From Novosphingobium sp. CF614 (lineage in GTDB: Bacteria; Pseudomonadota; Alphaproteobacteria; Sphingomonadales; Sphingomonadaceae), in NCBI RefSeq assembly GCF_900113255.1, contig NZ_FOOR01000002.1:372001-436000 (forward strand): a stretch of 64,000 bases of DNA, given 5' to 3'. Both the position numbers and the translations under genes were made by a program. Below are positions 42,370 through 49,221 of this stretch, one piece after another (the first letter of the stretch is position 1; every line of letters begins with the position of its first letter). The notes under the pieces were generated by a model. The model worked only from the letters and a program-made list of their open reading frames with translations, did no database searches and was not told the origin of the DNA.

Positions 42370-42942
42370 TCAGATCCAGCCCGCCGTCCGCGCCAGCAGC
42401 CACAGGCCGATCGCCAGGAACAGCAGCGCCGCGATCACCCGCACCACTCCCAGCGGCACGCGCTTGATGATCTCGTGGCCGAGGAACACAGCGGGTACGT
42501 TGGCGATCATCATGCCCAGCGTGGTGCCGGCCATGACCGGCACCACGCTTTGAAACCGGGCGCCCAGCGCGATCGTCGCCAGCTGGGTCTTGTCCCCCAT
42601 CTCCACCAGGAAGAAGGCGATCGTGGTCGCCAGGAAGGGGCCGAAGCGGCTCGGCCGGCTCCCTTCGTCTTCCTCGATGCTGTCGGGGATCAGCGTCCAT
42701 CCGGCCATCACGATGAAACTGGCGGCCACGAGGTAGCGAAACCACCGCCCATCGAGGAACGAAGCCGCCTGCTCCCCGACCAGCGCGGCAAGGAAGTGGT
42801 TGGCCAGGGTTGCCACGAGAATCCCCGCGACGATCGGCCAGGGGCGTTTGAAGCGCGTCGCCAGGACGATCGCCAGCAGCTGCGTCTTGTCGCCGATCTC
42901 GGCCAGCGCGACCACGACGGTGGAGGTGAACAGGGCTTCCAA
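42370..42942 (-). CDS. GDT1/TMEM165 (UPF0016) family cation exporter
   Basis: A 190-residue inner-membrane protein with six helices and two copies of the ExGDK(T/S) motif (LAEIGDKTQLLAIVLATRF near the start and FLVEMGDKTQLATIALGARF in the middle), the ion-binding signature of the family. Bacterial members export manganese. The start is TTG at 42942, with GGAG about seven bases upstream; the frame stays open upstream but that part has no family content. A yybP-ykoY riboswitch lies in the leader, which fits manganese-induced expression. Confidence 0.93.
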   Translation of the reverse strand: MEALFTSTVVVALAEIGDKTQLLAIVLATRFKRPWPIVAGILVATLANHFLAALVGEQAASFLDGRWFRYLVAASFIVMAGWTLIPDSIEEDEGSRPSRFGPFLATTIAFFLVEMGDKTQLATIALGARFQSVVPVMAGTTLGMMIANVPAVFLGHEIIKRVPLGVVRVIAALLFLAIGLWLLARTAGWI

Positions 42943-42954
42943 GCGAATTCTCCA

Positions 42955-43002
42955 GGCCGGGCGGAGCGAAGGCACAACAGCGCGCGCGGAACCCGCCCGG
43001 CC
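42955..43002 (-). promoter_or_regulatory. hairpin just before the ribosome site (expression platform candidate)
   Basis: On the minus-strand transcript, GGCCGGGCGG and CCGCCCGGCC (plus-strand 42993-43002 and 42955-42964) can pair over ten bases immediately upstream of the GGAG ribosome site of the cation exporter. Lying between the riboswitch aptamer and the start codon, it is well placed to act as an expression platform acting on translation. Confidence 0.45.
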
Positions 43003-43018
43003 GAGCGGAACCGCAAGC

Positions 43019-43140
43019 GCCATTGGTCTCGCCCGAACGGTTGCCCGCCCTCCTGTGCGCCACGGCCTCTCGGCCGAGTGTGTTGACGACAGGTTCCGCC
43101 GGAAGAAAAGGCGGACGACTACTCCCCAGATGACAATGAC
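43019..43140 (-). promoter_or_regulatory. yybP-ykoY manganese riboswitch
   Basis: The leader on the minus strand shows the conserved parts of the yybP-ykoY aptamer in order: a P1 arm GTCATTG (43134-43140), the loop GGGGAGTAG (43119-43127), the GTCAACA loop (43080-43086 region), GGCGAGACC near 43025-43033 and the closing arm CAATGGC (43019-43025). This family senses Mn2+ and switches on manganese exporters, matching the GDT1-type gene 77 bases downstream. Confidence 0.88.
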
Positions 43141-43171
43141 CGTCCTAGGCAAGGAGACGGCCCCTGGAAAG

Positions 43172-43207
43172 AGAAAAAAGGCCCGGCCGCATCGCTGCGA
43201 CCGGGCC
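43172..43207 (-). terminator. Rho-independent terminator of TonB receptor gene
   Basis: On the minus strand, GGCCCGGTCGC and GCGGCCGGGCC (plus-strand 43197-43207 and 43180-43190) form an eleven-base-pair stem with one mismatch, followed by TTTTTTCTCTTT. It ends the receptor transcript and separates it from the riboswitch-controlled gene. Confidence 0.92.
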
Positions 43208-43254
43208 GTTGAGGTGCCGTCGGGAAGGCAGGGACCTCCCGGTGAGGAAATAGT

Positions 43255-45954
43255 TCAGAAATTCAATTGCGCGGAGAACGAGATGACCGTGCCGACGTCA
43301 TAAGTGTTGAACTCGACGGTGTTGTCGCCGCTGGTCTGGTACTCGCGGTGGCGCGTGCCCAGCAGGTTGCGCGCCTCGAATTTCAGCTCAACCTCCTGGC
43401 CGAGGAAATCGGCGCCCTCGCGCGCGACGAAATCGAGCTGGATGCCAGGCTTCTCGATGATGTCGGGCTGCGCCACCGAGCCGTTGAGGCCGCGGCTGAC
43501 CACGCGCTCACTGGCGAAGCTGACGAGCAGGGTCTGCTGCGAGAGACGTTCGGTGTTCTCCAGGCCGAGCTGCAGATTCGCCAGATGGTCCGATTGGCCG
43601 GTGAGCGGCTCGCCGTCGCGAAAGTAGTCGGTCGCAATGCTGGACGATGCCGCATAGACCGCCACGCTGTCACCTGCCGAAACTTTCAGCTTGGACTTGC
43701 TGTAGGTATAGTTGGCGACGATCACGGCGCGGCGGTCGGTCAACCAGCCACCGGCATCGGACAAGTCGAAGTACTTCGTCGCTTCGATCTCGGCGCCGTA
43801 GAGCTGCGCTTCCGGCGCATTGGCGTAGCTGGTGACGAGATTGTCCGAAAGCAGCGTGATGAAGGCCTCGATCGGCTTGTCGATCTTCTTGTAGAAGCCG
43901 GCGATCGACAGGCGCTGCTCGGGCGCGAAGTACCATTCGAGACGAGTCTCAGCGTTGTAGAGCTGGCTGTCGGTGAGCAACGGATTGCCCAGGTACTGGC
44001 GATTGCTGTCCGGATCGAAGAACGGCTGGTAGATCAGCTCGCGAAACTGCGGGCGGGCGATCGTCTTGGAACCGCTCAGGCGGAATTGCAGATCCGGCTG
44101 AATCTGCCAGGTCAGCGTGGCCGCGGGCAGCCAGTATTCCTTGCGCAGCGCGGGCGTCGGCGTGTAGTTCGGCGGCGTGGTGAAGACTTGCACGGCAGCG
44201 ACCGCCTGCCTGGCCTTTTCGAAGCGAACACCGGCGTCGAGGCTCAAGGCGTCGGTGAACTGCACGTTGGCCTTGGCGTAGCCTGCCCAATTGCGCAGCT
44301 TGCCCTGAAACGCCGGGGTCGCTTCGTCCGGCTCGATCAGGTCGATGCCGCCCACGGTCGTGCCGCCGCTGGTGGTCCCGATGACCAGCCCGGGCGACAG
44401 CAGCAGGTCCGGCCGGAGCACGCTGGCCTCGGTTGGGAAAGTACTGGAAGCACGGAACAGGAACTGGCGGCGCGAGCTGACGCGGTTGGTGTCGCTGAAA
44501 GCGCCGCCGACCGTCGCCAGGATCGAGGATGTAACCGCGTAGCTCACATCGACCCCGGCCGACCACAGATCCTCGTTGAGATCGGAGAAGGTGACGCTCG
44601 CCTCGCCATTGTTGCCATTCAGGCGATTGACGAAGAGCTGGCCATATGGATCCGCCGTCGTATTGGTGCGCACATATTCGAAGAACGTTTCGTAAGGCGC
44701 CTCGCGTTGCGAATTGGCATAGCCGCCGCGCAGATCGACTGAAAGGCCCGGGGCCAGCTTGAATTCGCCGACGAACTGCGTGTCGATCAGCTGGCGCTCA
44801 TACCAGGCAGTGCTCTGCTGCATGTAGTCGACAGTGGTCTGGTTGCGCTGGCCGACGCCGAGGCGGCCCTGCTTGATGGTGTCGCGGATATAAAGGTTGG
44901 TCCAGCGGATCTTGTTCTGCCCAAATTCCAGGCCCAGGCCCAGCAGGCCGTTGGCGACAATGCGATTGTCGGTGGTGATGCGATTGAAATCCGTTTGCAG
45001 GGTCGAAAGATCGTCGCTGAACGAGGTCTGCTGGCGGGCCTGTCGGTTCGTCCACTTGTTGCTGAATCCGGCCGCGGCAATCACGCCGAGATCGGCACCG
45101 CCCAGGTCGAACGAAGTGCCGGCCGTGATCGATGTCGAATAGTTCACCGGCAGGTCGCGGACCTTCTGCAGCGTCGCGCGGCTGAAGCGGACGAGCTGCG
45201 CGCCGATCGCGCGGGTATCGACCGTACCCGAATTCATCGAGGCGCCGCTGTCGTAGAATGCCTGCAGTGCCGGAGGAACGTCGCGGCTGCCGTTGTCGAA
45301 ACCGGTCCAATCGCTTTGGGCGCCGAAGTAGCTGTAGCCGAATTCGCCGGTGGTTTCGGAATCGACCTGGAAGCCGCCGCCGATGGTCAGGAACGATTCG
45401 GTCGGGACCGCCTTGGTGGTAAGGTTGATGACGCCGCCGCCGAACTCGCCGGGAAAGTTGACCGAATAGCTCTTCTGGACCAGCGAGGATGCGATCACGC
45501 CGCTCGGGAAGATGTCGAGCGGAACGACGCGGCGCAGCGGTTCGGGGCTGGGCAGCGGCGAACCGTTGAGCAAGGCCAGCGAATAGCGGTCGCCCAGGCC
45601 GCGCACGTAGACGTAGCCCGAACCGACGACGCTGAGACCGGTGACGCGGCCGAGCGCGCCGGCGATATTGCCTTCGCCGGTGCGCGCGATTTCCGCGGTG
45701 GTCAGCACCGAGACAACCTGGTCCGACGATTTGACGACGTTGCGGCTGCGCGAGCCGGTTACGATGATGTCGCCACCGCCGGGCACCGAGATATCGGGCT
45801 GGGCGGGTTCGGCCGGCTCTTCCCCGGCCGGCGGCGTATCGGCCGGGGCCGGGTCGGTGGCAGGCCCAGGTTCGCTCTGCGCGAACGCCAGGCTTGGCGA
45901 AACGATGGCCGACGTTATCAAGAGAGTGCCGGCGAGCCGCGACGTCAAGGACAT
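43255..45954 (-). CDS. large TonB-dependent receptor
   Basis: An 899-residue outer membrane receptor with a signal peptide (SLAFA/QSE), a Pro/Ala/Glu-rich linker and a plug domain (SSDQVVSVLTTAEIARTGEG, VYVRGLGDRYSLALLNGSPL, LDIFPSGVIASSLVQKSYSV, FPGEFGGGVINLTTKAVP). The barrel ends in Phe (SFSAQLNF). It belongs to the Caulobacter/sphingomonad type of receptor for diverse substrates rather than the short siderophore type. Its start at 45954 has AGGGG upstream. The gene follows a secreted lipoprotein gene on the same strand, and repeats that fit Pho boxes precede that lipoprotein, so uptake of a phosphorus-containing compound is a reasonable hypothesis. Confidence 0.93.
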   Translation of the reverse strand: MSLTSRLAGTLLITSAIVSPSLAFAQSEPGPATDPAPADTPPAGEEPAEPAQPDISVPGGGDIIVTGSRSRNVVKSSDQVVSVLTTAEIARTGEGNIAGALGRVTGLSVVGSGYVYVRGLGDRYSLALLNGSPLPSPEPLRRVVPLDIFPSGVIASSLVQKSYSVNFPGEFGGGVINLTTKAVPTESFLTIGGGFQVDSETTGEFGYSYFGAQSDWTGFDNGSRDVPPALQAFYDSGASMNSGTVDTRAIGAQLVRFSRATLQKVRDLPVNYSTSITAGTSFDLGGADLGVIAAAGFSNKWTNRQARQQTSFSDDLSTLQTDFNRITTDNRIVANGLLGLGLEFGQNKIRWTNLYIRDTIKQGRLGVGQRNQTTVDYMQQSTAWYERQLIDTQFVGEFKLAPGLSVDLRGGYANSQREAPYETFFEYVRTNTTADPYGQLFVNRLNGNNGEASVTFSDLNEDLWSAGVDVSYAVTSSILATVGGAFSDTNRVSSRRQFLFRASSTFPTEASVLRPDLLLSPGLVIGTTSGGTTVGGIDLIEPDEATPAFQGKLRNWAGYAKANVQFTDALSLDAGVRFEKARQAVAAVQVFTTPPNYTPTPALRKEYWLPAATLTWQIQPDLQFRLSGSKTIARPQFRELIYQPFFDPDSNRQYLGNPLLTDSQLYNAETRLEWYFAPEQRLSIAGFYKKIDKPIEAFITLLSDNLVTSYANAPEAQLYGAEIEATKYFDLSDAGGWLTDRRAVIVANYTYSKSKLKVSAGDSVAVYAASSSIATDYFRDGEPLTGQSDHLANLQLGLENTERLSQQTLLVSFASERVVSRGLNGSVAQPDIIEKPGIQLDFVAREGADFLGQEVELKFEARNLLGTRHREYQTSGDNTVEFNTYDVGTVISFSAQLNF

Positions 45955-45983
45955 CGGAATTCCCCTAGTTCCAAATGCAAGGA

Positions 45984-46010
45984 CGGGGGCAGCCATTGCG
46001 GCTGCCCCCG
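45984..46010 (-). promoter_or_regulatory. intercistronic hairpin between lipoprotein and receptor genes
   Basis: CGGGGGCAGCC (45984-45994) and GGCTGCCCCCG (46000-46010) form a perfect eleven-base-pair stem with a five-base loop. Without a T run it is more likely an mRNA stabiliser or partial attenuator than a terminator, allowing the two proteins to be made in different amounts. Confidence 0.6.
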
Positions 46011-46032
46011 CGTTGAGCCAGGCAGCCCGGTC

Positions 46033-47643
46033 TCAGGTGATCGGCAGCGAGGTGCAGTCACCCGAATTGCCCGAGCCGAAATCGGCGGTCGAGCTGTTGC
46101 AGGTCCAGCCGGCATACCAGGTGTCGCTGGAGTTGCGCACCGCGCCGATCCAGGTGGTGGTATCGAAGAAGGACGACACGGACTTTGGATCAGCGGCGGT
46201 GAAGCCGCTCTCGTTGGTGCCGTTGACGAAAGTGCTGGTCAGCGTGCTGATGAATGAAGCGTTGTTGTTGTTGGCGGAGAACACGTCCGCGATGGAAGCT
46301 GTGTCCGTCGTGTTGCCGCTGGCAAGATACTTGCCCGAGTTACACTGCATCGCGACCGAGAACGCTTTGAGCGTCGCTTTCTGAGCGTCCGTTCCAGAGA
46401 AGTTCATGCGAACACATTCGTTGTTCGGCGTGACGATCAGGCCATTGACCCAGGTGGTATCCGAATTGCCGCGCAGCAGGACGGAAGCCAGATCCGCGCC
46501 TTCGTTGTTGCTGCTGGTCGCGGGCTGCAACGCGGTAAAGTTGGCTACCGCCAGCTTCGTGCGCGGCGTCTCGCTCTCTTTGCCGTTGCTGTCGATTTCC
46601 ATCAGCGCGTCGCCGGCGCCCGAACGCTGCATCAGCAGGGCATACTGAACGTTCATCTGCGCGCCGGTATCGACATCGAGGCTGTCGTCGTCGGCGCCGA
46701 CCGAGATGTAGTACTTCATGTTCGGGCTGCCGCCGAACCATTCCGAACCGTCGTCCGAGCTGTTGTAGCTCTGGATGTGGTCAATCGTGGTGCCGGTGCC
46801 CACGCCTTCACCGGTGAGCGACTGCAATTCCACGTTCGAGCCCAGGATGAAACCCGAGTAACGGATCTGGACGTACTTCATGACGCCAGCGTTATACGCG
46901 GCGTCCGCGCCGCCGAAGCGCGCCGGGTTGGGCGAACCTTCGGTCTGGCGTTCACAAGTGCCGCCCGCGACGGTGCCGGCTGTGCAGTCGGTAACCGGGG
47001 CACGGCCCATCAGCACGACGCCGCCCCACTGGCCTTGCGAGGTTTCGCCGTTGAGGCCCAGGATGTTGTCGCGGCTGGTGAAGATGATCGGCTTTGTGGC
47101 GGTACCTACCGCGTTGATCTTGTTGCCACGATTGACGGCAAGCCAGGACTGTCCCGTACCGCCGAAAAGGATCACGCCCGGCTCGATCGTCAGGGTGACA
47201 TTGGTGTCGGCGGTCAGCGAGGTTGCCGTACAGCCAACTGTCAAGCTTGCGGGATCCGTGAGCGGCGCCGCTGTGGTCGGGGCGGAAAAGCCGCCGTCGC
47301 AGCCGACGTCGACGCGGCCGTTCATCTGATAGACCAGGCCGGTGAGCTTCGGCAGGGTCGAAGACTGGCGGATCACGCTGGGCAGGCTGCACACGCGCCA
47401 GGTGCCGGTCGGGCCGCTGATGGTGCCGGCGTCGGTCAGGCCTTGCGGGTCGGAGATCGTGGGGCAGCCGGAGGCGGGGGTGACGGTCGGCGTCGGCGTC
47501 GGGGTTGCCGTCGGAGTCGGAGTGGGTGTGGGCTGGATGATTACGTCACCGCCGGTGCCGGGCGAAGCGATGTCGCTCGGGCCGCAGCCGACAAGCGCCA
47601 GCGAGCTGCAGCCGACAAGCAGCATTCCATGGAAATTTCTCAC
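46033..47643 (-). CDS. secreted lipoprotein paired with the TonB receptor
   Basis: A 536-residue predicted lipoprotein. Translation starts with GTG at 47643 after GGGGGAA. The signal peptide has a lipobox ending at Cys20 (LALVGC), followed by a Pro-Thr repeat linker (about residues 38-56). The body is rich in Asn, Ser, Thr and Gly with a beta-helix-like character (NVTLTIEPGVILFGGTGQSW, NKINAVGTATKPIIFTSRDN, GVVLMGRAPVTDCTAGTVAG); eleven or so Cys suggest disulfides. This architecture is common beside TonB receptors in sphingomonads; it may bind substrate at the cell surface. The function is not established. Confidence 0.85.
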   Translation of the reverse strand: MRNFHGMLLVGCSSLALVGCGPSDIASPGTGGDVIIQPTPTPTPTATPTPTPTVTPASGCPTISDPQGLTDAGTISGPTGTWRVCSLPSVIRQSSTLPKLTGLVYQMNGRVDVGCDGGFSAPTTAAPLTDPASLTVGCTATSLTADTNVTLTIEPGVILFGGTGQSWLAVNRGNKINAVGTATKPIIFTSRDNILGLNGETSQGQWGGVVLMGRAPVTDCTAGTVAGGTCERQTEGSPNPARFGGADAAYNAGVMKYVQIRYSGFILGSNVELQSLTGEGVGTGTTIDHIQSYNSSDDGSEWFGGSPNMKYYISVGADDDSLDVDTGAQMNVQYALLMQRSGAGDALMEIDSNGKESETPRTKLAVANFTALQPATSSNNEGADLASVLLRGNSDTTWVNGLIVTPNNECVRMNFSGTDAQKATLKAFSVAMQCNSGKYLASGNTTDTASIADVFSANNNNASFISTLTSTFVNGTNESGFTAADPKSVSSFFDTTTWIGAVRNSSDTWYAGWTCNSSTADFGSGNSGDCTSLPIT

Positions 47644-47717
47644 GTTGATTCCCCCGTGTTCAGGTCGAACGAGGCGGCGACTCCGCCTTCGCTATCTGGG
47701 GCGTCTAGGCTGGGGGG

Positions 47718-47778
47718 GTGACAGTTTGTTGGCGCTACGGTGACAGTAATATTCACTTATACGACAATAGTATGACAT
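47718..47778 (-). promoter_or_regulatory. candidate PhoB box, lipoprotein side
   Basis: On the minus strand, heptamers ATGTCAT and TTGTCGT stand eleven bases apart (plus-strand 47759-47778), the spacing of PhoB boxes. Downstream, CTGTCAC occurs twice at a distance of 22 bases (plus-strand 47718-47724 and 47740-47746), again a multiple of eleven. The cluster lies 75-135 bases upstream of the lipoprotein start. Confidence 0.6.
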
Positions 47779-47829
47779 CCTTTCCCTCGCTGCCGCCGGG
47801 CGGGCCGCGACTCGGCGGTGCTGGCCGCG

Positions 47830-47858
47830 TTCACAGTAAAATTGCAGTTTTATGACAT
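47830..47858 (-). promoter_or_regulatory. candidate PhoB box, three tandem heptamers
   Basis: On the minus strand ATGTCAT, CTGCAAT and CTGTGAA occur exactly eleven bases apart with AT-rich four-base spacers (AAAA, TTTA), the layout of a Pho box. It is 77 bases before the divergent TPR gene and about 190 bases from the lipoprotein start, so it could serve either. Confidence 0.6.
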
Positions 47859-47934
47859 TTGCGTCATTTTGTTGCGGAATCGTGTGGCAGGGCGGACGAT
47901 GCCTGCAATCGATACCTATAAGTCGGAGAGCGCC

Positions 47935-48312
47935 ATGTCCCTTACCGTCCTCATCACCGCCGCCCTCTTGGGCCAGTCGGCCTTCTCGCTCGCGGCAGAG
48001 CCGCCCGGCACGGCAAAGGCGCCCGATGTCGCTTACGAAGAGCTTGCGGCTGGCCGCTCCGACGCTGCGCTGCGCAAGCTGGAGGCAAGCGGTGCCGCGC
48101 AGTCGAACGATCCGGCCGCGCTGATAAACCTGGGCGCCGCCTATGCCGCCGCCGGCAAGACCGACAAGGCGATCGCAGCCTACCGCGCGGCGATTTCCAG
48201 TCGCGACCGCTACGACCTGCAACTCGCCAACGGCACCTGGATGGATTCGCGCCTGGCCGCGCGCACCGCGCTCAAGAGCCTGCTGGCCGCGAACGCCCAG
48301 GCCTCGCGCTGA
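47935..48312 (+). CDS. exported TPR-containing protein
   Basis: A 125-residue protein with a signal peptide (SLTVLITAALLGQSAFSLAA) and a single tetratricopeptide-like region (NDPAALINLGAAYAAAGKTD, KAIAAYRAAISSRDRYD). The start at 47935 is supported by GGAGAG six bases upstream. It is divergent from the lipoprotein/TonB receptor genes, and the shared intergenic region holds the candidate Pho boxes, so the three may be coregulated. A terminator closes the gene. TPR proteins of this type are often seen beside such receptors in sphingomonads; the binding partner is unknown. Confidence 0.82.
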   Translation: MSLTVLITAALLGQSAFSLAAEPPGTAKAPDVAYEELAAGRSDAALRKLEASGAAQSNDPAALINLGAAYAAAGKTDKAIAAYRAAISSRDRYDLQLANGTWMDSRLAARTALKSLLAANAQASR

Positions 48313-48419
48313 GTCCGCCGACGCGGGTTTCCGACCCGGCGCCGGTGCCCGCGCGGTCCTGTTCCGCCACCCTTCCGGTCGCGCCACATTATAAGAATTA
48401 CTGTGCTTTCGGGGAGTGG

Positions 48420-48452
48420 AAGGCGTCGGCATTGTCCGGCGCCTTCTCTTTT
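48420..48452 (+). terminator. Rho-independent terminator of the TPR gene
   Basis: AAGGCGTCGG (48420-48429) and CCGGCGCCTT (48436-48445) form a ten-base-pair stem (one G-T wobble) with a six-base loop, followed by CTCTTTT. It ends the TPR transcript and sets the virB cluster apart as its own unit. Confidence 0.85.
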
Positions 48453-48562
48453 GTCGTAAACTTGCAATGAATCCATTGAGCTGCAACAAGTATGTAAATT
48501 TGGCCACGGCCTCGTCACACACTTGTCATCAGCGTGGCGCAGTGGGCGCTCATATGGAGGGC

Positions 48563-48907
48563 ATGGTGATTCGACACACTCAAATTTCGCGCCGCGGGTT
48601 TCGCGGAATTTCCGCCGTTCTCGCCGCTGCCTGGGCAGTGCTCAGCCCTTCCCTGGCCCAAGCCCAGGCGGTGGCGCGCGACCCCGCCGGTTCGGGCCCG
48701 ATCGTCGCCGCGCTCGGCTGGTTGCAGGGCACGCTGCTCGGCAACGTGGCCACCGCGGTCGCGGTCATGGCGGTGGCGGCGGTGGGCTTCATGATGCTGA
48801 CCGGCCGGATGAACTGGCGCTTCGGCGCCACCGTCATCATCGGCGTGTTCATCCTGTTCGGCGCCGGCGCGATCGTCTCGGGCATCCAGTCGGCGGCAGT
48901 GGGCTGA
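48563..48907 (+). CDS. virB2: VirB2-like pilin subunit of a type IV secretion system
   Basis: A 114-residue TrbC/VirB2-family protein. The signal peptide is long (to about LAQA, residue 35), and the mature part has two hydrophobic helices (NVATAVAVMAVAAVGFMMLT and ATVIIGVFILFGAGAIVSGI) separated by a short polar turn (GRMNWRF), the VirB2 pattern. A GGAGG lies just upstream; ATG 48563 is very close to it, so GTG 48566 may be the true start. It heads the virB cluster. A CAATG-AATC-CATTG dyad at about 48463-48476 could be an operator. Confidence 0.85.
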   Translation: MVIRHTQISRRGFRGISAVLAAAWAVLSPSLAQAQAVARDPAGSGPIVAALGWLQGTLLGNVATAVAVMAVAAVGFMMLTGRMNWRFGATVIIGVFILFGAGAIVSGIQSAAVG

Positions 48908-48917
48908 GGGCGGGGTG

Positions 48918-49199
48918 ATGGCCCTCGCGCGCTATCCCGTCCACCGCGCGCTCACGCGGCCGCAGATGTTCGCGGGAGTGACATACAGCTTCTTTATCAT
49001 CAACGCCGCGGTGACGACGGAGATATTCCTCATCACCAAGAGCTTCTGGGCGCTGCCCGCGGCGCTCGCGATCCACGGGGCGGGCTACCTCGCATGCTTG
49101 CGCGAACCCCGGGTGTTCGACTTGTGGATCGCCAAGGTCAGCAGATGTCCCCGCGTCGCCAACTGGCAGCGCTGGGGCTGCAACAGCTACGCGCCCTGA
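48918..49199 (+). CDS. virB3: VirB3-like inner membrane protein
   Basis: A 93-residue protein of the VirB3 family, a small inner-membrane part of type IV secretion systems needed for pilus assembly. The sequence ARYPVHRALTRPQMFAGVTY with two hydrophobic helices (residues 20-55) and the conserved C-terminal DLWIAKVSRCPRV fit the family. ATG 48918 lies ten bases after virB2; an in-frame GTG at 48915 is also possible. It is a separate protein here, not fused to VirB4. Confidence 0.85.
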   Translation: MALARYPVHRALTRPQMFAGVTYSFFIINAAVTTEIFLITKSFWALPAALAIHGAGYLACLREPRVFDLWIAKVSRCPRVANWQRWGCNSYAP

Positions 49200-49221
49200 G
49201 CGGCGGCTGGGAAGGGAAATC

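Noticed and set aside
43019..43140. Leader stem-loops as a cobalamin or other riboswitch
   Set aside because: The ordered GGGGAGTAG, GTCAACA and GGCGAGACC elements and the GDT1-type gene downstream fit yybP-ykoY; no cobalamin-box motif is present.
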